Assembly (NCBI RefSeq): GCF_013393365.1
Contig: NZ_AP022321.1
Span: 964,001 to 1,028,000, forward strand
Length of the DNA: 64,000 nucleotides
Source: Veillonella nakazawae
GTDB taxonomy: Bacteria > Bacillota > Negativicutes > Veillonellales > Veillonellaceae
Direction: 5' to 3'
The stretch's first letter is position 1, and every line of letters begins with the position of its first letter. The translations under genes were made by a program, and so were the position numbers. Of this stretch, positions 8,644 through 17,465 are shown in pieces. The notes under the pieces are model-generated. The model worked only from the letters and a program-made list of their open reading frames with translations. It did not search any database and was not told the DNA's origin.

Positions 8644-9135
8644 ATGAATGTCTATAAACAGAAACGTAATTTCATAAGTCTAATTAGATATAGATTATGG
8701 TGTTCTTTATTTATGATAGTTGCATGGACATTAAATGCAATAGATGCTATACCTATTGAGGGGATTGTTGCGATTCCAGAGGCAACACTAGTATGTACTA
8801 TCTTTATTGTAATGCTTTTGTGGCCTCTCATTAGTCATAGAAAACTTTTTGTTTTACTATATCGAAAATATATCAATAAAGGACACTCTACATTTTATTT
8901 CTGTTTATGGTTCTTAGTAGGATGGATAGATAAAATTGTGAAAGAAGATGAACTTAATAGTTCTGCTTTTAGACTTTCATTTGAATCTTATTCACTATAT
9001 GACTATATGTGGTTAATTATTTATATTCTATTCTTGCTATGGATTATATTCTATGCAGATATGAGTAATTGGCAACGTTTAATAGGTTCTAGTAGTGTGA
9101 TTCTTTTAATCCTTAAATCCTTATATGTAAAGTAA
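8644..9135 (+). CDS. Unknown membrane protein
   Basis: A 163-aa protein with about four to five hydrophobic helices (residues ~15-33, 45-62, 80-95, 120-137, 145-160) and basic loops (SHRKLFVLLYRKYINK). No family is recognised and no good ribosome site is apparent before the ATG. It is the last gene of the small membrane cluster and ends 35 bp before the glyQ promoter. Confidence 0.5.
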   Translation: MNVYKQKRNFISLIRYRLWCSLFMIVAWTLNAIDAIPIEGIVAIPEATLVCTIFIVMLLWPLISHRKLFVLLYRKYINKGHSTFYFCLWFLVGWIDKIVKEDELNSSAFRLSFESYSLYDYMWLIIYILFLLWIIFYADMSNWQRLIGSSSVILLILKSLYVK

Positions 9136-9169
9136 CCGCATTACTGGTACCCATTAATTTATATCTGTG

Positions 9170-9199
9170 TTGACATTTTTCCCTCTGTATTGCTACAAT
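9170..9199 (+). promoter_or_regulatory. Promoter of glyQS T-box unit
   Basis: TTGACA at 9170-9175 and TACAAT at 9194-9199 with 18-bp spacing, placing the transcript start just ahead of the T-box leader. Confidence 0.7.
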
Positions 9200-9204
9200 A
9201 TTGT

Positions 9205-9418
9205 GTATAATATATGCGATGAAGCAGAGTAGTAAACCTCTCTAGCGAGTGAGGATGGTGTAAGCTCACATTTGGTTGAAGGCGCTGTAGAGCATTGGCA
9301 GGAACGCAGGTATCTGTTAGTAAAGGCCAACATAGAAAAAAGAGGGCGCAAGCCAAATAGGGTGGAACCGCGGGTATACTCGTCCCTGTAACGTTTTTCG
9401 TTACAGGGACTTTTTTGT
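9205..9418 (+). promoter_or_regulatory. Glycine T-box leader with terminator
   Basis: tRNA-sensing transcription attenuator for glyQS. The conserved T-box AGGGTGGAACCGCG is at 9359-9372. Its TGGA would pair with a tRNA 3' end UCCA; U is the discriminator base of bacterial tRNA-Gly, in agreement with the downstream genes. A 12-bp terminator stem (9382-9393 with 9399-9410) is followed by six T. A GGC triplet followed by A at 9297-9299 is a possible specifier, but the stem I fold was not resolved. Confidence 0.92.
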
Positions 9419-9468
9419 TTGTAACGAAATGGTTGATTTTATGTCGGTTGTGTAAAGTGGAGGCAGCA

Positions 9469-10344
9469 ATGACATTTCAAGAGATTATTTTAAATCTACA
9501 AAAATTCTGGAGCGATCAAGGTTGTATCGTTCAAAATCCATATGATATTGAAAAGGGCGCAGGTACAATGAATCCTGCAACATTCTTGCATGCTATTGGT
9601 CCTGAACCATGGGCGGTATGTTATGTAGAGCCTTCTCGTCGTCCAGCAGACGGTCGTTATGGTGATAACCCTAACCGTTTGTTCCAACATCATCAATTCC
9701 AAGTTATTGTGAAACCATCTCCAGATAATATCCAAGAATTATACTTACAATCCTTGGCAACTCTTAGTATTCATGCGGAAGATCACGATATCCGTTTCGT
9801 AGAGGATAACTGGGAATCTCCAACATTGGGCGCTTGGGGCCTTGGTTGGGAAGTATGGCTTGATGGTATGGAAGTAACTCAGTTCACATATTTCCAACAA
9901 GTTGGTTCCATCGACTGTAAACCAGTTTCCGTAGAAATTACATACGGTTTAGAACGTTTGGCTATGTACATTCAAGGTGTAGAAAACGTATATGACCTTA
10001 AATGGAATGAAAACGTTACATATGGCGACGTTTGGCATGCTAACGAAGTAGAACAATCCGTATATAACTTTGAATTAGCAGATACAGATATGCTCTTCAA
10101 ATTATTTGATATGTACGAAGCAGAAGCAAAACGCGTTTGCGAAGCGGGCTATGTATTACCAGCTTACGACTATGTATTGAAATGTTCCCACACATTCAAC
10201 TTACTTGATTCCCGTGGTGCTATTTCTATCAGCGAACGTACTGCTTTCATCGGCCGCGTACGTGCATTAGCTCGTATTTGTGCACAACAATACCTTGCTA
10301 AACGCGAAGAATTAGGTTTCCCACTTTTGAAAGGAGATAAATAA
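9469..10344 (+). CDS. glyQ: Glycyl-tRNA synthetase alpha subunit
   Basis: Catalytic subunit of the tetrameric (alpha2beta2) bacterial glycyl-tRNA synthetase, charging tRNA-Gly in the cytoplasm. The 291-aa product starts [14 protein letters not shown] and contains the family blocks [36 protein letters not shown] and [20 protein letters not shown]. The start at 9469 has GTGGAGG upstream and matches known GlyQ N-termini, although the frame is open further upstream into the leader. It is controlled by the glycine T-box and lies 1 bp before glyS. Confidence 0.98.
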   Translation: MTFQEIILNLQKFWSDQGCIVQNPYDIEKGAGTMNPATFLHAIGPEPWAVCYVEPSRRPADGRYGDNPNRLFQHHQFQVIVKPSPDNIQELYLQSLATLSIHAEDHDIRFVEDNWESPTLGAWGLGWEVWLDGMEVTQFTYFQQVGSIDCKPVSVEITYGLERLAMYIQGVENVYDLKWNENVTYGDVWHANEVEQSVYNFELADTDMLFKLFDMYEAEAKRVCEAGYVLPAYDYVLKCSHTFNLLDSRGAISISERTAFIGRVRALARICAQQYLAKREELGFPLLKGDK

Positions 10345-10345
10345 G

Positions 10346-12397
10346 ATGGCAAAGGATTTATTATTTGAAATCGGTGCAGAAGAAATTCCTGCCGGCTTTA
10401 TGCCAAATATCTTAGGTCAATTAAAACAATTGGCTGAAACAAAATTAAATGATGCCCATCTTCCTTTTGAAAGCATCGCAACCTACGGTACACCACGTCG
10501 TTTGGCTCTTATTGTGAAAGGTCTTGCTGACGCATCCGCTGAAATCAGCGAACGTCATAAAGGTCCTTCTGCATCCATCGCCTATGATGCTGACGGCAAT
10601 GCTACAAAAGCAGCTATCGGCTTTGCTCGTGGTAAAGGTCTTGATGTAGCTGATCTCGTTGTAGAAGACGGCTATATTTACGCTGAAACTAAAACGGCAG
10701 GCGTACCAGCAAAAGATATTGTTACAGACATGTTGCCACAATTGATATCAGGCCTTAACTTCCCTAAATCCATGCATTGGGGTAATTTAGATGCTAAATT
10801 CGTACGTCCTGTACGTTGGCTTGTAGCATTACTTGATGAAGAAGTAATTCCTGTAGAATTTGCTACTGTAAAATCTGGTAATGTAACACGTGGTCATCGC
10901 TTCTTAGGGGCTGATGAAATCACTATTAAGAATGCAGCATCCTATGTAGAAACATTAAAAGAAAACTTTGTTATGGTTGATCAAGACGCACGTCGTGAAT
11001 TGATCTCTAAACAATTACATGATATTGCAGCTTCTAAAAATGCATCCATCGTTTGGGATGATGATTTGTTAGAAGAAATTAACTATCTTGTTGAATGGCC
11101 TACAGCATTGTGCGGTGGCTTTGAAGAGTCCTACTTGGCACTTCCTGATGCAGCTATCATTACACCAATGAAAGACCATCAACGTTACTTCCCATTAGTT
11201 GGTCAAGATGGTAAATTGTTGCCAATGTTCTTAACAGTTCGTAACGGCTCCGATCATTCCATCGAAGTAGTTCAAGCTGGTAATGAACGCGTATTGCGCG
11301 CTCGTCTTGATGATGCTAAATTCTTCTTCAACGAAGACCGCAAGAAACCTCTTATCGATCGTCAAGATGGGTTGACTAAAATCGTATTCCAAGAAGGTCT
11401 TGGTAACTTAGCCGATAAAACTGAACGTTTGCTTAAATTGGGCCGTGTATTTGGTGAAGAATGTGGCTTACACGAAGATGCAGCTGTTGTATTAGAACGC
11501 GCTACAGAGCTTGCTAAAACTGACCTTACAACTGGTATGGTTACAGAGTTCACAGAATTACAAGGTGTAATGGGTAAAGAGTACGCTTTACTTGATGGTG
11601 AGTCCGAAGAAGTGGCAGAAGCTATTTTTGAACAATATTTACCACGCTTTGCAGGCGATGTATTGCCTCAAACAGAAGCAGGTAAAGTATTGTCTATTAT
11701 TGATAAAGTAGATAACATCGTTGCTACTTTCAGCCGTGGTTTAATTCCTACAGGTTCTCAAGATCCATATGCATTGCGTCGTCAAACAATTGGTATCTTG
11801 AACATCTTGCTTGGTAGCGAATGGAATATCAGCTTGCGTCCAATCTTCAAAGCATCTATGGAGTTATTGAATGTAGCTGCTGATAAACAAGAAGAATTGC
11901 TTAACCAAGTTGAAGAGTTCTTCACACTTCGTTTGAAAAATATCTTCCTTGATCGCGAAGTTCCTCATCATGTAATCGATTTGTTGTTGTCTAACAATGA
12001 ATTGTCCGTAGCTGATGCAGAAGGTCTTGTAAATGCATTGTTAGCAAACCGCATCGATGAAAACGTTGAGCTTGTTCAAGCTTATACTCGTATGTACAAT
12101 CTTGTAAAAGATGTGGAATATACAGGCGTTAATAGCGACTTGTTAAAAGAAGATGCTGAAAAAGCATTGTTTGAAGCCGCTTCTAAAGCATCTGAAGCTA
12201 GCCTTGCTGCGTGGGAAGCAAATGATTACACTGCTGTTGTAGCTGTTCCTGCTACTTTAGTTCCAGCTATCAACAAATTCTTTGAAGATGTAATGGTTAT
12301 GGATAAAGACGAAGCTATTAAAGCTAACCGTCTACAACTTGTTCGCTTAGCGTACAGCGTAATGGCTATTATCGGTGATATTAGTGCATTAAAATAA
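10346..12397 (+). CDS. glyS: Glycyl-tRNA synthetase beta subunit
   Basis: The 683-aa beta subunit provides tRNA binding and the HD-like and anticodon-binding domains of the alpha2beta2 enzyme. Recognisable blocks are LLFEIGAEEIPAGFM at the N-terminus, TYGTPRRLAL, KSMHWGNLDAKFVRPVRW, ITPMKDHQRYFPL, ARLDDAKFFFNEDRKKPL and a C-terminal DALRR-type region ending VMAIIGDISALK. Length is normal. It follows glyQ with a 1-bp gap and AAAGGAG overlapping the glyQ end, so both subunits share one message. Confidence 0.98.
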   Translation: MAKDLLFEIGAEEIPAGFMPNILGQLKQLAETKLNDAHLPFESIATYGTPRRLALIVKGLADASAEISERHKGPSASIAYDADGNATKAAIGFARGKGLDVADLVVEDGYIYAETKTAGVPAKDIVTDMLPQLISGLNFPKSMHWGNLDAKFVRPVRWLVALLDEEVIPVEFATVKSGNVTRGHRFLGADEITIKNAASYVETLKENFVMVDQDARRELISKQLHDIAASKNASIVWDDDLLEEINYLVEWPTALCGGFEESYLALPDAAIITPMKDHQRYFPLVGQDGKLLPMFLTVRNGSDHSIEVVQAGNERVLRARLDDAKFFFNEDRKKPLIDRQDGLTKIVFQEGLGNLADKTERLLKLGRVFGEECGLHEDAAVVLERATELAKTDLTTGMVTEFTELQGVMGKEYALLDGESEEVAEAIFEQYLPRFAGDVLPQTEAGKVLSIIDKVDNIVATFSRGLIPTGSQDPYALRRQTIGILNILLGSEWNISLRPIFKASMELLNVAADKQEELLNQVEEFFTLRLKNIFLDREVPHHVIDLLLSNNELSVADAEGLVNALLANRIDENVELVQAYTRMYNLVKDVEYTGVNSDLLKEDAEKALFEAASKASEASLAAWEANDYTAVVAVPATLVPAINKFFEDVMVMDKDEAIKANRLQLVRLAYSVMAIIGDISALK

Positions 12398-12445
12398 TAT
12401 ATTAGGTAAAAGATAGATAAAACTTTTACAGTAATATATGAAAGA

Positions 12446-12470
12446 AGAGTTACCATTGGTACCTCTTTTT
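12446..12470 (+). terminator. Terminator after glyS
   Basis: A 9-bp stem with one mismatch (12446-12454 with 12458-12466), loop ATT, then TTTT. It closes the glyQS unit. Confidence 0.65.
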
Positions 12471-12564
12471 GCTTTTACGAAGAATATACAAATTTTATGC
12501 AGGATTTTTTGAGACCATGGCGAATATCTTATAATATACAAAGTTGTATGAGGAGATAACTGTC

Positions 12565-12951
12565 ATGAATCATGATGAATTATATAAAGCCTTATGTAAG
12601 GTTCCAAATGGTAAAGAAAAGTCTCGTGATAAAATAATTATAGAATTATATATGCGATCTGAAGGGGCATCTCAAAAACAATTAGTAGATGCTCTTAATA
12701 TGCGTCCTGCTACAGTATCAGAGCAGACCGATATTCTTATTGAATTAGGGTATGTCACAAAGCACATCGATTATATGGATAAACGGATTTCCGTAGTAGG
12801 GCTCACTGAAGAGGGGAAACGATTAGGTAAGTCATTATTACATTCATATGACCAATTTCTTAATGTACTATTTTCTGATTTTTCTGATGATGAAAAAGAT
12901 GATTTATACCGCTTGTTAGGTAAGTTAAAGCGCCCAATCTTAAGTAAATAA
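12565..12951 (+). CDS. MarR-family transcriptional regulator
   Basis: A 128-aa winged-helix regulator. The helix-turn-helix core is GASQKQLVDALNMRPATVSE at residues ~35-55, followed by the wing (DYMDKRISVVGLTEEGKRLG), the usual MarR layout of D-R-wing-LTxxG. Terminal helices would form the dimer interface. The start at 12565 has GAGGAG 8 bp upstream, so the upstream in-frame ATG at 12544 is rejected. It appears to be a single gene; the regulated target is not visible next to it, since rplS follows behind its own promoter region. Confidence 0.85.
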   Translation: MNHDELYKALCKVPNGKEKSRDKIIIELYMRSEGASQKQLVDALNMRPATVSEQTDILIELGYVTKHIDYMDKRISVVGLTEEGKRLGKSLLHSYDQFLNVLFSDFSDDEKDDLYRLLGKLKRPILSK

Positions 12952-13019
12952 TTAGTTTCTCAAAATTATATAGAAAATACTTGCGAACAGTACGTGATTT
13001 ATGATACTATATTGCTGTT

Positions 13020-13082
13020 AATTTGAGACAGTCCGCTGCCTATAAGGTGTAGGTATTGAATGTCTGCAAACAGGAGGAAACA
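13020..13082 (+). promoter_or_regulatory. Possible rplS leader
   Basis: The region just before rplS holds short complementary blocks (CTGCCTATAAGG and TGTAGG; TGTCTGCAAACAGG) ahead of the AGGAGG site. The position suits an autoregulatory ribosomal-protein leader, but no known leader family was matched by eye. Confidence 0.3.
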
Positions 13083-13424
13083 ATGAACATTATTAACGTA
13101 CTTGAACAAGAACAACTTCGTACAGACATCCCTACTTTCCGCGCTGGTGACACAGTTCGCGTACACGTAAAAGTAGTGGAAGGTTCTCGTGAACGTATCC
13201 AAGTATTCGAAGGTTTGGTAATTAAACGTCAAAACGGTGGCGTACGTGAAACTTTCACAGTTCGTCGTATTGCATCCGGTGTAGGTGTAGAACGTACATT
13301 CCCACTTCACAGCCCACGCTTAGCTAAAATCGAAGTTATGCGCCGTGGTGTTGTTCGTCGTGCTAAATTGTACTACTTACGTAACCTTACTGGTAAAGCT
13401 GCTCGTATTCGCGAAAAACGCTAA
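13083..13424 (+). CDS. rplS: 50S ribosomal protein L19
   Basis: Large-subunit protein at the 30S-50S interface. The 113-aa product has the family pattern [56 protein letters not shown] and [19 protein letters not shown]. The start at 13083 has CAGGAGG 5-6 bp upstream; an in-frame ATG at 13056 falls before that site. It is terminated by its own hairpin before rbgA. Confidence 0.98.
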   Translation: MNIINVLEQEQLRTDIPTFRAGDTVRVHVKVVEGSRERIQVFEGLVIKRQNGGVRETFTVRRIASGVGVERTFPLHSPRLAKIEVMRRGVVRRAKLYYLRNLTGKAARIREKR

Positions 13425-13431
13425 TGTTCAT

Positions 13432-13461
13432 AAAAGGCTGCCGTTGGCAGCCTTTTATTTT
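13432..13461 (+). terminator. Terminator after rplS
   Basis: A perfect 11-bp stem (13432-13442 with 13446-13456), GTT loop, and a T-rich tail TTTTATTTTT. Confidence 0.9.
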
Positions 13462-13492
13462 TGCTAAAATTTAGATGTAGAAAGGAAATACT

Positions 13493-14398
13493 ATGGCAGA
13501 TTCACCTATCGTACATTGGTTCCCTGGGCATATGGCGAAAGCCACACGTATGATTACGGAGTATATCAAAAAGGTAGACGTAGTTATCGAGTTACTAGAT
13601 GCGCGTATTCCTCGTTCTAGTGCGAACCCTGTAATTACTGAACTCGTTGGTCAAAAACCTCATATCGTACTGTTAAATAAAGTAGATTTAGCGGATCCTA
13701 AAGCCACAAAGGAATGGACCGAATTCTTTACTAAACAAGGTATCACAGTATTGGCTATCGATTCTAAGTCTGGCAAGGGTAATAAGAAGTTAATATCTAC
13801 GGTAGAGCGTTTAAGCAAGCCTATCATCGATCGTTGGGTAGCTAAAGGTATTCGTAGCCGTTCTGTACGTACTATTATTTTAGGTATTCCAAATGTAGGT
13901 AAATCTACGTTGATTAACTCCTTAGCTGGCTCTGCAGCTACGCGTACAGCTAACAAAGCTGGTCATACACGTGGTCAACAATGGGTTAAGATCGGTAAAA
14001 ACCTTGAACTACTTGATACACCAGGCGTATTATGGCCTAAATTAGAGGATCAACGCGCAGCGGCTCGCCTTGCTATGACGGGTGCTGTCTCTGATGATGT
14101 GTACGACTTAGAGCATGTAATGAAACAGCTATTAAATCATTTATTGACGAATACACCAAATATTTTGGTAGAGCGATATAAATTAAAAGAAGAAGAGATG
14201 ACGGATGTAGATACGATTCTTGAAAGTATCGGTCGTCGTCGTGGTTGTCTCGTAAGTGGTGGTGTAGTAGACTTTGATAAAGCTCGCCGCATTATCTTGC
14301 AAGACTACCGCAATACTAAATTAGGTACAATTACTCTCGATAAAGTTGATGAAGAACCATACTATCCTGAAAACGGTGAGGATACACAAAATGGATAA
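13493..14398 (+). CDS. rbgA: Ribosome biogenesis GTPase YlqF/RbgA
   Basis: Circularly permuted GTPase needed for late 50S assembly. The 301-aa product begins with the WFPGHMAKA signature and has the permuted motif order: G4 NKVD at ~60, then G1 GIPNVGKST at ~139, then G3 DTPG at ~178. A C-terminal RNA-binding domain follows (ESIGRRRGCLVSGGVVDFDKA). AGAAAGG precedes the start. It overlaps rnhB by 8 bp. Placement next to rplS is typical. Confidence 0.96.
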   Translation: MADSPIVHWFPGHMAKATRMITEYIKKVDVVIELLDARIPRSSANPVITELVGQKPHIVLLNKVDLADPKATKEWTEFFTKQGITVLAIDSKSGKGNKKLISTVERLSKPIIDRWVAKGIRSRSVRTIILGIPNVGKSTLINSLAGSAATRTANKAGHTRGQQWVKIGKNLELLDTPGVLWPKLEDQRAAARLAMTGAVSDDVYDLEHVMKQLLNHLLTNTPNILVERYKLKEEEMTDVDTILESIGRRRGCLVSGGVVDFDKARRIILQDYRNTKLGTITLDKVDEEPYYPENGEDTQNG

Positions 14399-15188
14399 GG
14401 ATACATTTAGTAAATTAAAAGTGGCAGATATAAAAGCTCTTTTTGAAACTGAACAAGCCTTAGATATTTTGTCTTTAGCCCAAGAGGATACTCGTAGTTC
14501 TGTACAAAAATTGGCTGCTTCTTACATTAAGCGCCAAGAAAAAGAGTTAAAAGAACAACAACGCCTCATGAGCATGTATGACTATGAAGGTATGTTCTAC
14601 GATCAAGGTATGTATCATGTAGCTGGTGTCGACGAGGTAGGTCGTGGCCCTATTGCAGGACCTGTAACGGTAGCTGCCGTTATATTGCCGCCTATGACAT
14701 TAATTCCTGGTTTAAATGACTCTAAAAAGCTAACTGAAGAAAAGCGTGAAGCCCTCTACGATATCATCATGGACGAAGCTATAGCAGTTAGCTGTATTTC
14801 TTACGGCCCAGAAAAGATTGATGAGCTCAATATCTATGAAGCAACGCGACAAGCGATGTATGAGGCGATTCGCACGCTCAGCGTACCAGCTGAAGCAGTA
14901 GTAGCTGATGCAATGAAATTGCCTGATCTGACGATTCCTGTTGAATCTATTATTAAGGGCGATAGTAAAAGCGCTAATATTGCGGCTGCATCAATCATTG
15001 CAAAGGTTACACGAGATCGATATATGAAGAGCCTTGATGATGAATACCCTGGTTACGGATTTGGTATTCATAAAGGCTATTATACGGAGTTACATAAAGA
15101 AGCTGTTGAACAACAAGGTGTAACACCACTACATCGCAAGAGCTTTGAACCTATTAAATCTATTGTTCGTTGGGTTAAGCCAGAGTAA
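14391..15188 (+). CDS. rnhB: Ribonuclease HII
   Basis: Cleaves RNA-DNA hybrids and excises misincorporated ribonucleotides. The 265-aa protein has a ~75-residue helical N-terminal extension typical of Firmicute RnhB, then the catalytic core: GVDEVGRGPIAGPV (Asp-Glu pair), DSKKL, and VVADAMKLP. The start at 14391 overlaps the rbgA stop and has GGTGAGG about 8 bp upstream; an open extension back to 14346 is within rbgA and unneeded. Confidence 0.95.
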   Translation: MDKDTFSKLKVADIKALFETEQALDILSLAQEDTRSSVQKLAASYIKRQEKELKEQQRLMSMYDYEGMFYDQGMYHVAGVDEVGRGPIAGPVTVAAVILPPMTLIPGLNDSKKLTEEKREALYDIIMDEAIAVSCISYGPEKIDELNIYEATRQAMYEAIRTLSVPAEAVVADAMKLPDLTIPVESIIKGDSKSANIAAASIIAKVTRDRYMKSLDDEYPGYGFGIHKGYYTELHKEAVEQQGVTPLHRKSFEPIKSIVRWVKPE

Positions 15189-15291
15189 TTATTAATAAAC
15201 TTATTTTATGATTCGACTATTAAGTTAACTTCTATATTTGTATTAATTGTATTAGTTGTATCATTATAAATCGCATATAGTTCATAACCGT

Positions 15292-15338
15292 AAAGAGGTT
15301 CCTATTGGTCACCGATGTGACTATTAGGAACCTCTTTT
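15292..15338 (+). terminator. Terminator after rnhB
   Basis: A 13-bp stem (15292-15304 with 15325-15337) with an inner GTCAC/GTGAC pairing and a TTTT end. It lies in the 278-bp gap between rnhB and yraN, separating the two transcription units. Confidence 0.85.
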
Positions 15339-15389
15339 GTATTTACTTTTATAGTCTCCATACTCTACGCTACAAGTAAGTGTTACCTG

Positions 15390-15419
15390 TTGAAAGTTTA
15401 GATGTAGATTGAGTGATAA
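15390..15419 (+). promoter_or_regulatory. Candidate promoter for yraN-comM-dprA-topA
   Basis: TTGAAA at 15390-15395 and TGATAA at 15414-15419, spacer 18 bp, 48 bp before the yraN start. The -10 is imperfect. Confidence 0.4.
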
Positions 15420-15466
15420 CTATTCTATAAGTTATTGTAGTTACTACACGTAAATAGGAGGTATAT

Positions 15467-15865
15467 ATGAAAACGATTAGTACGGGTAAAGCATTCAATG
15501 AACTCGATTCCAAGGAACTTGGAAAATGGGGTGAACGGGTGGCCATTAAATATATTGAAAAAATAGGCCTTACTGTAGTAGATACAAATTATCGAACTAG
15601 ATTAGGTGAAATCGATATTATTGCTAAACGTGATTTAGTATATCACTTTATTGAAATTAAAGCCCGTCGAGGAATGCAGCATGGATTGGCTCGAGAGGCG
15701 GTAACTAAGAAGAAGCAAAAGCATATTAAACGGGCAGCCATGTTATTTTTGTATGATTTGCATCAGAAAAGACGGCGTTGGAAAGAGTTATCCTTTGATG
15801 TAATCGAAGTGTACTTGCATGAAGACTTTCAAAGTTCCATTCATTATTTGCCGCAGTGCTTTTAG
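15467..15865 (+). CDS. yraN: YraN/UPF0102 family nuclease-fold protein
   Basis: A small cytoplasmic protein of the UPF0102 family with a restriction-endonuclease-like fold and no firmly established role. The 132-aa product has the family signature GKWGERVAIKYIEKIG, NYRTRLGEIDIIAKR and FIEIKARRG, in which the Glu-x-Asp and Glu-x-Lys positions mimic a PD-(D/E)XK nuclease site. AGGAGG lies 6 bp upstream. It begins the run yraN-comM-dprA-topA-trmFO. Confidence 0.92.
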   Translation: MKTISTGKAFNELDSKELGKWGERVAIKYIEKIGLTVVDTNYRTRLGEIDIIAKRDLVYHFIEIKARRGMQHGLAREAVTKKKQKHIKRAAMLFLYDLHQKRRRWKELSFDVIEVYLHEDFQSSIHYLPQCF

Positions 15866-15876
15866 AGAGGTTACCT

Positions 15877-17457
15877 ATGTATGCAAAACTTTATGGAGCC
15901 ACCTTACATGGCATAGACGGATGCATAATTACGGTTGAAGTCGATATATCGCAAGGTTTACCTGTATTTGATATCGTAGGACTGCCTAATCAGTCCGTAA
16001 AGGAAGCTCGGGAACGTGTGAGGGCGGCTATCAAAAATAGTGGCTATGACTTCCCTATGAGGCGTATCGTAGTCAATCTAGCACCTGCTACAATTCGTAA
16101 AAGTAGCGCAGGACTCGATTTAGCGATTGCTTTAGGGGTTCTCATTGCATCAGGGCAGATAAAGGGGCGTAAAGCGAAAATTTCAGCTTTATTGAATAGA
16201 TGTCTATTTATGGGCGAGCTAGCCTTAGATGGTTCACTGCTACCGACCTTTGGCACCTTGGCGATGTCATTGGCAGGGTTAGAAGCTGATTACAACACTA
16301 TATATACAAGCGTAGAAAATGGATATAATTTGAAAGCTATTCCAAATCTTACTATATATGGCGAGTCTTCATTACAAAATATTATCACCGTCTTAGAAGA
16401 CCAGGTTAAATCTAAATCTATTCCAACTTCTAAAAAGGTAAAAATAGGGAAAAATCAAGATGAGATATTAACAGATACGATGAATAATAAAAACCATAAT
16501 ACTACGTATGATGTAGATTTTGGCGATGTACAAGGTCAAGAGCTTGGTAAACGAGCCATGCTCATTAGTGCTGCAGGACATCATCATTGTATTATGATAG
16601 GTCCGCCTGGTGGTGGTAAAACGATGATGGCCGAACGATTACCGACCATATTGCCTCCTATGACTTGGAATGAGATGGTTGAGGTAAGTCGCATCCAAGA
16701 TGTGATCGGTTTACTCGGTGATAAGGGACTCGTCAAAACTAGGCCTTTTAGGCATCCACATCATACGGCGACTTTGGCGAGTATGGTGGGTGGAGGTATA
16801 CAGGGACGTCCTGGGGAAGTCACACTTGCACACGGTGGTGTTTTATTTATGGATGAAGCCCCAGAGTTTCAGCGCCAAGTTATTGATGCCCTAAGGCAGC
16901 CCTTAGAGTCTCGCACAATTACTATCAATAGGTCTCAAGGTAATTATATGTATCCCGCTAATTTTATTTGTATATTGGCCGCAAATCCCTGTCCCTGTGG
17001 TTATTATCATGATCCACATAGGGAATGCATATGTTCTGAAACGATGGTTAAAAACTATCAGCGACGGTTGTCAGGGCCTATTATGGACCGCATTGATTTA
17101 CATATTCCCATTGAAAGACCTACACTAGAACAATTATTGGATAATTCGACGTCTACTATGACCAGTGAAAGCATGAGGCAACAAGTTATTATGGCAACTG
17201 CTTTACAACAGAAACGTTATGAAAACTTAGAATTTAATTCTAATGGAGCCGTACCTCATAAGGCCATAGGTGAACTGTGTAATATTACTGATAAGGCGTG
17301 GAGTGTATTAGGCAATATATTTGATCACTTTCATTTAAGTGGGCGTGCCTTTGATCGCATATTAAGGGTGGCTCGTACTATAGCAGACCTTGAGGGAAAT
17401 CCACAAGTGGAGCCTCATCACATTTCCGAGGCTATGTTGTTTAGAACAGGTAAATAG
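15877..17457 (+). CDS. comM: YifB/ComM family Mg-chelatase-like AAA+ ATPase
   Basis: ComM is a hexameric helicase that extends branch migration during natural transformation. The 526-aa product has an N-terminal Lon-like domain (MYAKLYGATLHGIDG, then GLPNQSVKEARERVRAAIKN), AAA+ core with Walker A GPPGGGKT and Walker B VLFMDEAPEF, a cysteine-rich insert NPCPCGYYHDPHRECICS, and a C-terminal Mg_chelatase_C helical part. The start at 15877 matches the family; the frame opens at 15856 but that adds residues unlike homologs. With dprA next and comEA/comEC in the window it suggests transformability. Confidence 0.94.
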   Translation: MYAKLYGATLHGIDGCIITVEVDISQGLPVFDIVGLPNQSVKEARERVRAAIKNSGYDFPMRRIVVNLAPATIRKSSAGLDLAIALGVLIASGQIKGRKAKISALLNRCLFMGELALDGSLLPTFGTLAMSLAGLEADYNTIYTSVENGYNLKAIPNLTIYGESSLQNIITVLEDQVKSKSIPTSKKVKIGKNQDEILTDTMNNKNHNTTYDVDFGDVQGQELGKRAMLISAAGHHHCIMIGPPGGGKTMMAERLPTILPPMTWNEMVEVSRIQDVIGLLGDKGLVKTRPFRHPHHTATLASMVGGGIQGRPGEVTLAHGGVLFMDEAPEFQRQVIDALRQPLESRTITINRSQGNYMYPANFICILAANPCPCGYYHDPHRECICSETMVKNYQRRLSGPIMDRIDLHIPIERPTLEQLLDNSTSTMTSESMRQQVIMATALQQKRYENLEFNSNGAVPHKAIGELCNITDKAWSVLGNIFDHFHLSGRAFDRILRVARTIADLEGNPQVEPHHISEAMLFRTGK

Positions 17458-17465
17458 GTGTAAAG

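Noticed and set aside
9159..9356. Minus-strand open frame of 65 codons overlapping the leader of glyQ
   Set aside because: It is antisense to the T-box RNA; the conserved RNA structure explains the sequence and no ribosome site is present.
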